From NCBI RefSeq assembly GCF_018221465.1, contig NZ_JAAIKR010000001.1:434001-498000 (forward strand): a stretch of 64,000 nucleotides of DNA. Direction: 5' to 3'. Positions 8,706 through 17,767 of this stretch are shown here, piece after piece. Source of the DNA: Shewanella intestini (GTDB lineage Bacteria; Pseudomonadota; Gammaproteobacteria; Enterobacterales; Shewanellaceae). Position 1 is the first letter of the stretch, and the number at the start of each line of letters is the position of its first letter. Both the position numbers and the translations under genes were made by a program. Under the pieces are notes generated by a model. That model was not told where the DNA came from, ran no database searches, and was given only the letters and a program-made list of their open reading frames with translations.

Positions 8706-9818
8706 ATGGAAAAGTTGTCAAACTCTTCGCAATTTCTGGACATTGGTGGATTAGATTCACTGCGCGTAAAAGCCCAGAAAGATGAAAAAGGCACACTTAA
8801 AGAAGCAGCAAAGCAATTTGAAGGCATTTTTATACAAATGTTGATGAAAAGCATGCGAGATGCAAATGCTGCATTCAAATCCGATAGTCCGCTAAATAGC
8901 CAGACAACTGAATTTTTTGAAAAAATGCGCGACCAACAAATGTCTGTTGAATTATCAGACAAAGGTATGCTGGGGATTGCCGATTTGATGGTTCAACAAC
9001 TTGACCCGAACTCAAGCGACGTAAAACCAGCATCAATGTTACGCCATGACTTTGATGCTAAGGCGCAGCAAAGCATTGAGCATAATCATGTCCTACCAAT
9101 GGGGCCAGATGATGACATCGCGCAAGTCTTGCCAACGGATGCAGTTGCAGTGTCTCATGATATGAACATGCAACCTCATTCAGCCTCTCCGGTAATGACC
9201 CAACATGGTCGCGATGATATTTCACATTTGTTGGCGGGCAAAAGTACCCAGCAAAATAGCGGCAATGTATTGCCGATGCAGCACCCAATACACAACGTTA
9301 ATCATGTTGATAAACGTCAATCTGGTTTTGATACACCGCAAGACTTTATTACAACGCTTTACCCTCATGCCCAAAAAGCAGCTAAATCACTTGGGACAAC
9401 ACCAGAGGTATTGATCGCTCAATCGGCATTAGAAACAGGTTGGGGTCAAAAAGTGATTAAAGATGACAAAGGTGAGCTTAGTAATAACTTATTTAATATT
9501 AAAGCTGATAACCGTTGGGCTGGGGATAAAACCTCCGTTAACACTTTAGAGTACGAACAAGGCAAAGCGGTTAAACAGCAATCAGATTTTCGTGTCTATG
9601 ACAGCATTGAGCAAAGCTTTAACGATTTCGTCAATTTTATTGGCAACAGTGACCGTTATCAAAATGCCAAAAAAGTGGCCGCCCAACCAGAACAGTTTAT
9701 TCATGCCTTACAAAAAGCGGGTTATGCCACAGACCCACAATATGCAAACAAGGTCATTAAAGTGATGCAGTCGGTCACGCAAAGTGTGAAATCTATTATG
9801 CCTAAGGAGAATAACTAA
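8706..9818 (+). CDS. flgJ: Flagellar rod cap/peptidoglycan hydrolase FlgJ
   Basis: FlgJ caps the growing rod and locally opens peptidoglycan. The 370-residue protein has the rod-cap domain at about residues 25-100 (EAAKQFEGIFIQMLMKSMRD). A His/Met/Gln-rich linker follows at about 110-205. A C-terminal glucosaminidase-type muramidase domain spans about 208-365, with catalytic Glu243 in AQSALETGWGQK. The stop overlaps the flgK start by one base (TAATG), implying coupled translation. The enzymatic domain makes it the dual-domain beta/gamma-proteobacterial type. Confidence 0.95.
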   Translation: MEKLSNSSQFLDIGGLDSLRVKAQKDEKGTLKEAAKQFEGIFIQMLMKSMRDANAAFKSDSPLNSQTTEFFEKMRDQQMSVELSDKGMLGIADLMVQQLDPNSSDVKPASMLRHDFDAKAQQSIEHNHVLPMGPDDDIAQVLPTDAVAVSHDMNMQPHSASPVMTQHGRDDISHLLAGKSTQQNSGNVLPMQHPIHNVNHVDKRQSGFDTPQDFITTLYPHAQKAAKSLGTTPEVLIAQSALETGWGQKVIKDDKGELSNNLFNIKADNRWAGDKTSVNTLEYEQGKAVKQQSDFRVYDSIEQSFNDFVNFIGNSDRYQNAKKVAAQPEQFIHALQKAGYATDPQYANKVIKVMQSVTQSVKSIMPKENN

Positions 9819-11734
9819 TGTCGGTCGACTTACTTAATATTTCGCGCACAGGTGTATTAGCAGCACAATCTCAACTGTCTGTTACCAGTAATAATATTGC
9901 CAATGTAAATACCAGTGGTTATCACCGCCAAGTTGCTTCACAAGAAGCCTTAGAGTCACAGCGCCTGCAAGGTAACTACTTGGGTACTGGTTCGTATGTT
10001 AATGATGTCAAACGAATTTACAACGAATTTGCATCCCGAGAATTACGTATTAGCCAAACCTCAATGAGTGAGGCAACGACCACGTATGCCAAAATGGATG
10101 AATTAGACCAAGTTTTTTCAAACGTGGGTAAAACTCTGCCGCAAGGACTTAATAGCTTATTTGAAAGTATCAACAGTGTGGCTGGTATCCCGACAGATAT
10201 TGGTTTGCGAGATAATGTCATTGATAACGCATCACAGCTTGCTAGAAGTATTAATGGTATGCAAACCCAAGTGGATAGCAATATCAAACAAACAAATCTA
10301 CAAATTGAATCAACCACTAAACGTGTTAATGAAATTGGTAAAGAGCTTGGCAGTATTAACTCTGAATTGATGAAAGATCAAACGCAAGACCCACAACTAT
10401 TAGACAAGCAAGACGCGTTGATTAATGAGTTAAGCCAATACTCCCAAGTCAATGTTATTCCACTTGAAACTGGAGCAAAGTCAATCATGCTTGGTGGCTC
10501 TGTGATGTTAGTGTCTGGTGAAGTGTCTATGGAAATGGGAACCGTCACAGGCGATCCATTTCCAAATGAACCTAGATTGACGGCAAACACAGGTGATAAA
10601 TCATTAATTGTTGATCCATCAAAACTCGGCGGTCAGCTTGGTGCTTTATTTGATTTTAGAGATGAAACCTTAATTCCTGCTAGTAACGAACTCGGGCAGT
10701 TTGCATTAGGTGTGGCAGATAGCTTTAACACAGCTCAAACCCAAGGTTTCGATCTTAACGGTGAAGTGGGGGGGGATTTGTATCGTGATATTAACGATCC
10801 GCAAATGTCAGTCGGACGTGTTGGTGGTTACAGCAATAATACTGGAACCGCGAACTTGTCAGTCAATATTGATGATGTAAGTGGATTAACAGGTGCCAGT
10901 TATGAGTTAAATTTTACCGCGCCAGGCACCTATGAACTGACCGACAACACGACAGGTGATGTCACCCCACTAACCTTAAATGCGCCAGGTGAATTAGCTG
11001 GTGGAAGTGGGTTTACCATTAATATTGATACGGGGGCAATGGCCGATGGAGACCGATTTGAAATACGCCCGACAGCAGGCGCGGCTTCTGGGGTTGAAGT
11101 CGCCATGGTTGATCCTAAAAAACTTGCCATTGCCGGCCCAACAATCACTGCCGACGCAGCGAATACTTCAAAAGCAACCGTTAGTTTAAATGGTATGGAC
11201 CCAACGGCTACGGGTTTTCCAGGTGTTGATTCTGCAATAACCTTTCAACTTAATACCGCCACCAATACTTATACTGCGTTTGATGACACAGGGGCAACTT
11301 TAGGGACTGGCACTTATTCGCCACCGCAAGTTAATGCATTTGGCATGAATTTTGATGTAAATAACACCACTGGCGCAACAGCTGAACGTTTTACTTTTGA
11401 TTTAACCTTTGCTGAAGGCAATAACAATAACGCAGTTTCAATGGCGCAGCTGGCAAACAAAAATATCATGAATGGTGGCAAGTCGACACTGGTAGGGGTT
11501 TACGAAAACACTAAATTAGATATTGGCAGTAAAACCAAAGCTTCTGAAGTAAGAGTGGAGTCGGCAAATTCTATATACCAGCAAGCCAATAGCCGGGTGC
11601 AGTCAGAATCAGGTGTTAATTTAGATGAAGAAGCATCTAACTTGATTCGTTTTCAACAATCGTATTTAGCCTCCGCCAAAATTATGTCGACAGCGCAGGC
11701 AATTTTCGACTCCCTAATTAGTTCAGTGCGATAG
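9818..11734 (+). CDS. flgK: Flagellar hook-filament junction protein FlgK (HAP1)
   Basis: FlgK links hook to filament together with FlgL. The 638-residue protein begins MSVDLLNISRTGVLAAQSQL with the axial motif SNNIANVNTSGYHRQVASQE. It ends with EEASNLIRFQQSYLASAKIM, the conserved C-terminal D0 helix. The middle (about 330-560) is a divergent domain rich in Gly, Thr, Asn and Asp, probably surface-exposed. The start codon overlaps the flgJ stop. flgL follows 11 bp later. Confidence 0.96.
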   Translation: MSVDLLNISRTGVLAAQSQLSVTSNNIANVNTSGYHRQVASQEALESQRLQGNYLGTGSYVNDVKRIYNEFASRELRISQTSMSEATTTYAKMDELDQVFSNVGKTLPQGLNSLFESINSVAGIPTDIGLRDNVIDNASQLARSINGMQTQVDSNIKQTNLQIESTTKRVNEIGKELGSINSELMKDQTQDPQLLDKQDALINELSQYSQVNVIPLETGAKSIMLGGSVMLVSGEVSMEMGTVTGDPFPNEPRLTANTGDKSLIVDPSKLGGQLGALFDFRDETLIPASNELGQFALGVADSFNTAQTQGFDLNGEVGGDLYRDINDPQMSVGRVGGYSNNTGTANLSVNIDDVSGLTGASYELNFTAPGTYELTDNTTGDVTPLTLNAPGELAGGSGFTINIDTGAMADGDRFEIRPTAGAASGVEVAMVDPKKLAIAGPTITADAANTSKATVSLNGMDPTATGFPGVDSAITFQLNTATNTYTAFDDTGATLGTGTYSPPQVNAFGMNFDVNNTTGATAERFTFDLTFAEGNNNNAVSMAQLANKNIMNGGKSTLVGVYENTKLDIGSKTKASEVRVESANSIYQQANSRVQSESGVNLDEEASNLIRFQQSYLASAKIMSTAQAIFDSLISSVR

Positions 11735-11745
11735 AGGTAAAAAAG

Positions 11746-12951
11746 ATGAGTATGCGAGTTTCTACTGGACAGATTTATAACCAAACAGCGAGCAACATCT
11801 TGCAAAAGCAAAGTGAAACTAACAAGGTGCTCGATCAATTGATGACAGGTAAAAGAGTGAACACTTCAGGTGATGACCCTGTTGCTTCAATTGGTATTGA
11901 TAATTTGAACCAACGTAATGCTTTGGTTGATCAATACGTTAAGAATATTGAATATACCAAAAACCGCTTAGGTGTTACTGAAGGGAAAATCAGTAGCACT
12001 GAATCATTGCTTAACTCGATGCGTGAAGATTTACAGCGGGGAGCAAACGGCAGTTTGGCGACTAACGAGCGGCAAATGGTTGCCGAAGACATGAAAAACA
12101 GCTTAAACGAGCTCATGTCGATAGCTAACTCACAAGATGAATCTGGGCACTATCTATTTGGCGGAACTCAAGTTAACACTATACCTTTTGCTTTTGATGC
12201 TAATGGTAGCGCTGTCTATAGTGGTGACAGTGGAGTACGTAATAGTGTTGTCAGTTCCGATGTGCTAATTGCAGCTAACGCACCTGGCGACTCTGTCTTT
12301 ATGAACGCTCCAAACCCCTTAGGAGACTATGGCGTCAATTATTTACCCTCACAACAAGGTGACTTTACCGTTGAAAGCGCCAAAATTTCTAACACTGCTA
12401 CCCATGTCAGCGGTCAATATACCTTTAACTTTGTTGATAATGCAGGGGTAACAGATCTTCAAGTTGTTGACCCTACAGGTACGACAACAACCTTTGCTAA
12501 TTACGATCCTTCCACACCTGTTACAGTTAATGGATTAGAGGTAAAGCTAGATGGTAAGCCAGTTGCAGGCGATAGTATCACGTTAGAACCACAAGAAACT
12601 GTGAGCATTTTAGATAGCATGAATGACGCTATCGCCTTCTTAGAAGATCCCGACGCAGTATCAACACCACAGAATAAATCAAAGTTGGCACAACTATTGA
12701 ATAATATTGATAGTGGTCAAAATCAAGTCAGTACCGCAAGAAGTACGGCGGGAAATAGTTTGAAAAGCTTAGAAAATCTGACATCGACTCATGAAGACGA
12801 AAAAGTGATTAATAGTAGTGCACTGTCTTTATTAGAAGATTTAGATTACTCAAAAGCCGTGACCGACTATAAACAACATGAATTAGCTCTTGATGCAGTA
12901 TCTAGCGCTTTTTCCAAAGTTGGCAACATGTCTTTATTTAATTACATCTAA
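11746..12951 (+). CDS. flgL: Flagellar hook-filament junction protein FlgL (HAP3)
   Basis: FlgL is the second junction protein, contacting flagellin. The 401-residue product resembles a flagellin at its ends: the N-terminus has MSMRVSTGQIYNQTASNILQ and TGKRVNTSGDDPVASIGIDN, and the C-terminus has LSLLEDLDYSKAVTDYKQHE with a final SAFSKVGNMSLFNYI. The central region (about 150-290) is variable. The ATG follows AGAGG. It is the last gene of the flgF-L operon, and the first flagellin gene starts 78 bp downstream. Confidence 0.95.
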   Translation: MSMRVSTGQIYNQTASNILQKQSETNKVLDQLMTGKRVNTSGDDPVASIGIDNLNQRNALVDQYVKNIEYTKNRLGVTEGKISSTESLLNSMREDLQRGANGSLATNERQMVAEDMKNSLNELMSIANSQDESGHYLFGGTQVNTIPFAFDANGSAVYSGDSGVRNSVVSSDVLIAANAPGDSVFMNAPNPLGDYGVNYLPSQQGDFTVESAKISNTATHVSGQYTFNFVDNAGVTDLQVVDPTGTTTTFANYDPSTPVTVNGLEVKLDGKPVAGDSITLEPQETVSILDSMNDAIAFLEDPDAVSTPQNKSKLAQLLNNIDSGQNQVSTARSTAGNSLKSLENLTSTHEDEKVINSSALSLLEDLDYSKAVTDYKQHELALDAVSSAFSKVGNMSLFNYI

Positions 12952-12982
12952 ATAAACCTAGATTGTTACTTTTTACGATTTA

Positions 12983-13003
12983 GCCAAGCTCCAAAGTCTT
13001 GGC
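12983..13003 (+). other. Inverted repeat in the leader of the first flagellin gene
   Basis: GCCAAG (12983-12988) and CTTGGC (12998-13003) form a 6-bp stem with a 9-nt loop, 26 nt before the flagellin ATG. No T-run follows, so it is not a typical terminator. It could stabilise the mRNA or mark the 3' end of the flg transcript after processing. I found no convincing sigma-28 promoter in this 78-bp gap. Confidence 0.45.
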
Positions 13004-13029
13004 AACAAACTAAGAATGAGGAATGACGT

Positions 13030-13854
13030 ATGGCTATTACAGTTAATACAAACGTAACATCAATGAAAGCCCAAAAGAATTTAAATGCTTCGGGTTCTTC
13101 ACTGGCGACTTCCATGGAGCGCTTATCAAGCGGCTTACGCATTAACAGTGCAAAAGATGATGCCGCAGGTTTAGCTATTTCTAATCGCTTGAACTCTCAG
13201 GTTCGCGGTCTTGAAGTCGGGATGCGTAATGCTAATGATGCAATTTCAATTGCACAAATTGCCGAAGGTGCAATGCAAGAGCAAACAAACATGTTGCAAC
13301 GTATGCGTGACCTATCTATCCAAGCAGAAAACGGTGCAAATAGTACTGATGACCTAGCGTCTATCAAAGCTGAGATGGATCAGCTTTCAACCGAAATTTC
13401 TTCTGTTGGTGATACCACCGCATTTGGTAATACTAAATTAATGACGGGTGGTTTTTCTGCGGGTAAATTATTCCAAGTTGGGCACCAAGATGGTGAAGAT
13501 ATTACTGTTAAAGTGGGTACCACTAACTCTGACTCATTATCTGTTTCCAAATTAGATGTGACAACGTCTGCTGGTCGAGATGCTGCTATTGATAAAATTG
13601 ATGCTGCAATTAAATCAATTGATACCCAGCGTGCAGACTTGGGTGCGGTACAAAACCGTTTATCCCATAACATTGCAAATAGTGCCAATACACAAGCTAA
13701 CGTAGCGGATGCTAAATCTCGTATTGTTGATGTCGATTTCGCAAAAGAAACTTCAGCGATGACTAAGAACCAAGTATTGCAACAAACCGGTTCAGCTATG
13801 CTTGCCCAAGCAAACCAATTACCACAAGTGGCGCTGTCACTATTAGGTAGCTAG
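13030..13854 (+). CDS. flaA: Flagellin, first of two tandem copies
   Basis: This is a filament subunit exported through the flagellar apparatus. The 274-residue protein has the conserved N-terminal D0/D1 helices ([40 protein letters not shown]) and the C-terminal D1/D0 part ([20 protein letters not shown] onward), with a short central domain. It ends [11 protein letters not shown]. By eye it differs from the second flagellin at about 27 of 272 aligned residues (near 90% identity). A GAGGA ribosome site precedes the ATG. Polar-flagellated Shewanella commonly have two flagellins, FlaA and FlaB. The symbol follows gene order and is a convention. Confidence 0.93.
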   Translation: MAITVNTNVTSMKAQKNLNASGSSLATSMERLSSGLRINSAKDDAAGLAISNRLNSQVRGLEVGMRNANDAISIAQIAEGAMQEQTNMLQRMRDLSIQAENGANSTDDLASIKAEMDQLSTEISSVGDTTAFGNTKLMTGGFSAGKLFQVGHQDGEDITVKVGTTNSDSLSVSKLDVTTSAGRDAAIDKIDAAIKSIDTQRADLGAVQNRLSHNIANSANTQANVADAKSRIVDVDFAKETSAMTKNQVLQQTGSAMLAQANQLPQVALSLLGS

Positions 13855-13891
13855 TTGTTTCAGTAAGGCTGTCTGTCAGCTAAAGACTGTT

Positions 13892-13930
13892 GAGAACCTT
13901 TTTGCAATGATTGTAAGAAGGTTTTCTTGT
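13892..13930 (+). terminator. Strong rho-independent terminator after the first flagellin
   Basis: A 16-bp continuous stem including three G-T pairs (arms 13892-13907 and 13911-13926) closes on a 3-nt TGA loop. The 3' arm itself ends in TTTTC. It insulates the two flagellin genes, so the second needs its own promoter. Confidence 0.8.
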
Positions 13931-14075
13931 ATATAAGGACGAAAATTATACCGTAATAGCCATAGTTATTGATTTTTTATGTCCATAGTCAAAAATAAAG
14001 CTTGTTGTAAGTCATAGATATATAAGGCTTATTTTTATTTTAAACAAAAAAATGGCATTTTTTTAAATTTTTTCC

Positions 14076-14102
14076 TAAAGCAAAATATGAACAGGCCGTT
14101 AA
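14076..14102 (+). promoter_or_regulatory. FliA (sigma-28) promoter of the second flagellin
   Basis: TAAAGCAA (14076-14083), an 11-nt spacer, and GCCGTTAA (14095-14102) closely match the sigma-28 consensus TAAAGTTT-N11-GCCGATAA. Transcription should start near 14109-14112, leaving a leader of roughly 90 nt. FliA itself is not encoded in the window. Confidence 0.85.
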
Positions 14103-14124
14103 ATATACTGTAACCAGTTAGACA

Positions 14125-14176
14125 TGCCTGACTTGCTTAACCTAAAAGCAAACAGGCTTAATCATTAAGTCAGGCA
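14125..14176 (+). other. Long inverted repeat in the second flagellin 5' leader
   Basis: TGCCTGACTT (14125-14134) and AAGTCAGGCA (14167-14176) are perfect 10-bp inverted arms enclosing 32 nt. An alternative short hairpin, CTTAA(TCA)TTAAG at 14157-14169, uses the first bases of the 3' arm, so the two folds exclude each other. The structure ends just before the AGAGGAAAG ribosome site. It lies downstream of the predicted FliA start. Function is unknown. Confidence 0.6.
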
Positions 14177-14198
14177 AATTTTATAGAGGAAAGAATTC

Positions 14199-15017
14199 AT
14201 GGCTATTACAGTAAACACCAACGTAACATCAATGAAAGCTCAGAAAAACTTGAACGCTTCAGGTAGTGCTTTAGCCACTTCTATGGAACGTTTATCTTCT
14301 GGTCTTCGTATTAACAGCGCAAAAGACGATGCTGCCGGCCTAGCGATTTCTGACCGCCTAAACTCTCAAGTAAGTGGTCTTGAAGTTGGTATGCGTAACG
14401 CGAATGACGCGATTTCAATTGCACAGATTTCTGAAGGTGCAATGCAAGAACAAACAAACATGTTGCAACGTATGCGTGACTTATCAATTCAAGCAGAAAA
14501 CGGTGCAAACAGTGCAGACGATTTAACCTCAATTAAAGATGAGATGGATCAGTTAGCAACAGAAATTACATCTATTGGTGATACCACCGCATTTGGTGAC
14601 ACTAAGTTAATGACGGGTAATTTCTCTGCGGGTAAAACCTTCCAAGTTGGTCACCAAGAAGGTGAAGATATTAGCGTAACTGTTGGCACAACAAATGCTA
14701 CTACTTTATCTGTAGCTGCATTGGATATCACAACGTCTGCGGGTCGCGATGCTGCAATTGATAAAATTGATGCTGCAATCAAAAACATTGATGGTCAACG
14801 TGCAGGTTTAGGTGCGATTCAAAACCGTTTGTCTCACAACATCTCAAACAGTGCTAACACTCAAGCGAACGTTGCCGATGCAAAATCACGTATTGTAGAT
14901 GTTGATTTCGCAAAAGAAACTTCAGCGATGACTAAGAACCAAGTATTGCAACAAACCGGTTCAGCAATGTTAGCTCAAGCTAACCAGTTACCTCAGGTAG
15001 CGCTATCATTACTTTAA
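14199..15017 (+). CDS. flaB: Flagellin, second of two tandem copies
   Basis: This is a filament subunit of 272 residues with the same D0/D1 architecture as the upstream copy ([20 protein letters not shown] start, [20 protein letters not shown], and a C-terminus ending LPQVALSLL, lacking the extra Gly-Ser of copy one). It has its own near-consensus FliA promoter, a structured leader, a good Shine-Dalgarno (AGAGGAAAG), and a terminator after it. It is therefore probably expressed late and strongly. The substitutions relative to copy one cluster in the central third. The symbol follows gene order. Confidence 0.94.
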   Translation: MAITVNTNVTSMKAQKNLNASGSALATSMERLSSGLRINSAKDDAAGLAISDRLNSQVSGLEVGMRNANDAISIAQISEGAMQEQTNMLQRMRDLSIQAENGANSADDLTSIKDEMDQLATEITSIGDTTAFGDTKLMTGNFSAGKTFQVGHQEGEDISVTVGTTNATTLSVAALDITTSAGRDAAIDKIDAAIKNIDGQRAGLGAIQNRLSHNISNSANTQANVADAKSRIVDVDFAKETSAMTKNQVLQQTGSAMLAQANQLPQVALSLL

Positions 15018-15048
15018 TCGGTAATGTAAGTTAAAATTAGTTTGCGAT

Positions 15049-15076
15049 AAGGAGATTTGGAGACGGATCTCCTTTT
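15049..15076 (+). terminator. Rho-independent terminator after the second flagellin
   Basis: An 8-bp stem AAGGAGAT (15049-15056) / ATCTCCTT (15067-15074) with a 10-nt loop is followed by a short TT. It limits readthrough into flaG. Confidence 0.75.
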
Positions 15077-15136
15077 GACGTTAAAGTGAATAAATTTGAG
15101 TCAAAAATCAGTATTACTGATTTAGTGAGGTGAACC

Positions 15137-15541
15137 ATGGAGATCCAACACAACTCAACAGCAAGCTTTAAAACACTCGCTGAATCGAGCAAGAAAGTCG
15201 TTAATCAAGATAGATTAACACCGCCAGCAATGGATGCTGACAAAACGCTTCATCATGTGTCAGGCGTTAATGCACAAGATGAGCCAACAGCGTTAAGCTT
15301 ACAAAAAAGTAAACCAGAAGATGATAAACTCAGTGATGTAGCTGAAAACTTAACTAATATGGTTTCGATGATGCAAAAAGGGCTTAAGTTTTCTGTAGAT
15401 GAAGATTCTGGTGAGCAAGTGATTAAAGTACAAGACGTTCAATCTGGAGATGTCATCAGACAAATCCCAAGCGAGGAAGCATTAAAGCTTGCGGAAAAAC
15501 TGAGTGAGGTCTCTGGTATACTCATGAAAATTGAAGTGTAG
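15137..15541 (+). CDS. flaG: FlaG family flagellar protein
   Basis: FlaG proteins are small cytoplasmic factors found between flagellin and fliD in polar flagellates and linked to filament length. The 134-residue product has a variable polar N-terminus (about 1-70). The conserved C-terminal FlaG domain contains GLKFSVDEDSGEQVIKVQDV, then GDVIRQIPSEEALKLAEKL. A GAGGTGAACC ribosome site precedes the ATG. A weak TAAAG-type element at 15082 may be part of a promoter, but its -10 is poor. The exact biochemical role of FlaG is not established. Confidence 0.92.
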   Translation: MEIQHNSTASFKTLAESSKKVVNQDRLTPPAMDADKTLHHVSGVNAQDEPTALSLQKSKPEDDKLSDVAENLTNMVSMMQKGLKFSVDEDSGEQVIKVQDVQSGDVIRQIPSEEALKLAEKLSEVSGILMKIEV

Positions 15542-15599
15542 TTGTAAACATTTAATGTTTCGCTTCATCATTCAGGTTAAAGTTATTTAGGAGTCGATT

Positions 15600-16967
15600 A
15601 TGGCATTAACATCAACAGGTATTGGTTCAGGACTTGATATTACAAATATTGTTAAGGTCCTTGTTGATTCCGAAAAAACGCCAAAAGAAGCACGGTTTAA
15701 TCAAACTGAATCGACGATAAAAGCAAAAGTATCAGCAATAGGCACATTAAAAAGTAATCTGTCTTCATTTCAAGATGCGTTAGAGAAGCTCAAAGATGGC
15801 GCTTCTTTGAACCAACGTACCGTCTCTACTGGTGACAGTGAATACGTTTCAGCAACCGCTTCAAAAGATGCTCAAAGTGGTACCTATAATATAGAAGTTG
15901 AACAATTAGCTAAGCCTCATAAAGTCGGTGGTACTTTTACTAGCGATGGCTCACAAACCGTTGGCGGTGGTCGTATCGACCTGAATGTAGGCAGTGAAAG
16001 CTTTGGTGTTGACATTGATGCAACAGATAGTCTTGATGCCATTGCTAAAAAGGTCAATGATTCCACTGATAACCCAGGTGTTACCGCTACGGTTATTACT
16101 AGTGACAGTGGTAGCCGCTTAGTGTTCAGTTCTGACACGACTGGGACAGATAGCCAAATCAGCATTAATGCGACCGATAGTGCCGGTACGGGTCTATCTG
16201 ATATGTTTAATGGTGGCAACTTGACCGAAATTCAAGCTGCGCAAAACTCTATTGTTCATATTGATGGTCAAAAAGTTACCTCTCAAACTAATACGGTTTC
16301 TGGTGCGATTACAGGAGTAACACTTGATCTCACTAAAGCCGATATAAATGAAAGTTCAACATTGTCTATTACGTTAGATGAAGAAGGCGTAAAAGAGAAT
16401 GTGCAAGGCTTCGTTGACTCTTATAATACATTGATGGATTCAATGAAAAAATTGTCATCATATGATGCGGATAAAAATGAATCAGCAGCTTTGCAAGGTG
16501 ATTCCATTATTCGTTCACTTGAAGGCCAATTGAGGGGTATTATTAGTACTCGTGTTGACAATGACGATGGCTCATCAAGTGCATTATATGACATTGGGAT
16601 AAAAACTGACCGCTATGGTAAGTTGAGTATTGATGATGACAAGTTAGATAAAACCATTGCTAATGACATGGGACATGTTGAGTCATTGTTTTCATCCGAT
16701 AAAACCGGTGTCGCTGTTCGACTTGACGACTTAGCCAACACTTATGTTAAAACTGGTGGGGTGATTGCTGGCAGGGAAAATACTTATACTCGCGAAACAT
16801 CGCGCTTAGAAGACCAACGTGAAACTTTTGCTTTAAGAATGGAACAATTAGAGTCTCGATTGACCAAACAATACAACGCCATGGATTTAGTGGTTGCTAA
16901 TTTGAACCAACAAAGCTCTGGACTAATGGATCGAATTAACTCTTTACCTGGTGTGATCAAACAATAA
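15600..16967 (+). CDS. fliD: Flagellar filament cap protein FliD (HAP2)
   Basis: FliD forms the distal cap that folds flagellin onto the growing filament. The 455-residue protein starts ALTSTGIGSGLDITNIVKVL (the conserved FliD_N signature). It continues with the QTESTIKAKVSAIGTLKSNL coiled coil, contains the FliD_C core (VQGFVDSYNTLMDSMKKLSS), and ends with a heptad-rich C-terminal helix (ETFALRMEQLESRLTKQYNA). GGAGTCGATT lies in front of the ATG. It is followed without a gap by the FliT-like gene, with fliS next. Confidence 0.96.
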   Translation: MALTSTGIGSGLDITNIVKVLVDSEKTPKEARFNQTESTIKAKVSAIGTLKSNLSSFQDALEKLKDGASLNQRTVSTGDSEYVSATASKDAQSGTYNIEVEQLAKPHKVGGTFTSDGSQTVGGGRIDLNVGSESFGVDIDATDSLDAIAKKVNDSTDNPGVTATVITSDSGSRLVFSSDTTGTDSQISINATDSAGTGLSDMFNGGNLTEIQAAQNSIVHIDGQKVTSQTNTVSGAITGVTLDLTKADINESSTLSITLDEEGVKENVQGFVDSYNTLMDSMKKLSSYDADKNESAALQGDSIIRSLEGQLRGIISTRVDNDDGSSSALYDIGIKTDRYGKLSIDDDKLDKTIANDMGHVESLFSSDKTGVAVRLDDLANTYVKTGGVIAGRENTYTRETSRLEDQRETFALRMEQLESRLTKQYNAMDLVVANLNQQSSGLMDRINSLPGVIKQ

Positions 16968-16970
16968 TTG

Positions 16971-17306
16971 GTGAACAGTTTGCAAAATATTAAAAATATT
17001 GACCAACTTAATCAAAATATTGAAGCAACTTTAAAAAATATTGCAGATATTCCTGCTGAAGATGAAAAGTCAGATGAGTTGGTACAGTCTTTGCTTGAAC
17101 TTGTTGGTAAGCGTCAAAGTTTTGTAGCTCAATTTATATCCAGTGATGATATAGGTGCTGATACCCTTCAGAAACAACTCGCTTTGACGAAAAAATACAC
17201 GGAACAAGTTAAAGTCGCATTACAACATCGCCAAGATCTTCTTTCAAAAGGCAGATCTAACAAGCGACAAATTAATGTCTATCAAAGTATAAATTCTAAC
17301 AGGTAG
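16971..17306 (+). CDS. FliT-like flagellar chaperone (FlaI type)
   Basis: This is a small helical protein of about 111 residues in the position occupied by fliT, or by flaI in Vibrio, between fliD and fliS. FliT is the chaperone for the filament cap FliD. The sequence is charged and alpha-helical, with leucine/isoleucine heptads (IDQLNQNIEATLKNIADIPA; SLLELVGKRQSFVAQFI). TTG 16968 and GTG 16971 directly follow the fliD stop. No clear Shine-Dalgarno is visible, so translation probably depends on coupling to fliD. The assignment rests mainly on position and size because this family diverges quickly. Confidence 0.75.
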   Translation: MNSLQNIKNIDQLNQNIEATLKNIADIPAEDEKSDELVQSLLELVGKRQSFVAQFISSDDIGADTLQKQLALTKKYTEQVKVALQHRQDLLSKGRSNKRQINVYQSINSNR

Positions 17307-17313
17307 GTGTGAG

Positions 17314-17724
17314 ATGAGAGGTTCATTACGATCTTATCGTAAAGTGTCACTTGAAAGCGAGATTGCAGTTGCATCTCCTCATAGAGTCATTCAATTAATG
17401 CTCAATGGAACGCTGGAGCGCTTAGCTCAGTCTCGTTCGGCAATTGAGCGTAACGACCTTCAAAATAAAGGCATGCTCATTGGTAAGGCAATTGGCCTTA
17501 TTAATGGCTTAAACAACAGTTTAAACATGGATGAAGGCGGCGATATCCCGTTGAACTTGAGTCGTCTATATGACTTTATGTTAGTGCGATTATCTGAAGC
17601 AAATATGCAAAATGATGTACAAGCTATTGATGATGTATCGGATATCTTGCGCACAATTAAAGAAGGTTGGGATGCTATCCCAAAAGATAAACATAATATT
17701 AGTTCTGAGACGTCGACTTACTAA
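17314..17724 (+). CDS. fliS: Flagellin export chaperone FliS
   Basis: FliS binds the C-terminus of newly made flagellin in the cytoplasm and delivers it to FlhA. The 136-residue protein contains the family core VSLESEIAVASPHRVIQLML, DLQNKGMLIGKAIGLINGLN, and LSRLYDFMLVRLSEANMQND. GTAGGTGTGAG lies before the ATG. It is the last gene of the flaG-fliD-fliT-fliS unit and is closed by a strong terminator 15 bp downstream. The length is typical (E. coli FliS has 136 residues). Confidence 0.95.
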   Translation: MRGSLRSYRKVSLESEIAVASPHRVIQLMLNGTLERLAQSRSAIERNDLQNKGMLIGKAIGLINGLNNSLNMDEGGDIPLNLSRLYDFMLVRLSEANMQNDVQAIDDVSDILRTIKEGWDAIPKDKHNISSETSTY

Positions 17725-17738
17725 TGTTAATGTTATTC

Positions 17739-17767
17739 AAAAAAAGACGCCTTAGGCGTCTTTTTTT
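17739..17767 (+). terminator. Rho-independent terminator after fliS
   Basis: A-rich 5' arm with AGACGCC, loop TTA, then GGCGTCT and a run of T (17761-17767). This is a textbook terminator, and A and T runs on both sides would allow activity in both directions. Confidence 0.93.

Noticed and set aside
15081-15108. FliA promoter before flaG
   Set aside because: TAAAGTGA is a fair -35, but the -10 (TCAAAAAT) matches the consensus at only three of eight positions.
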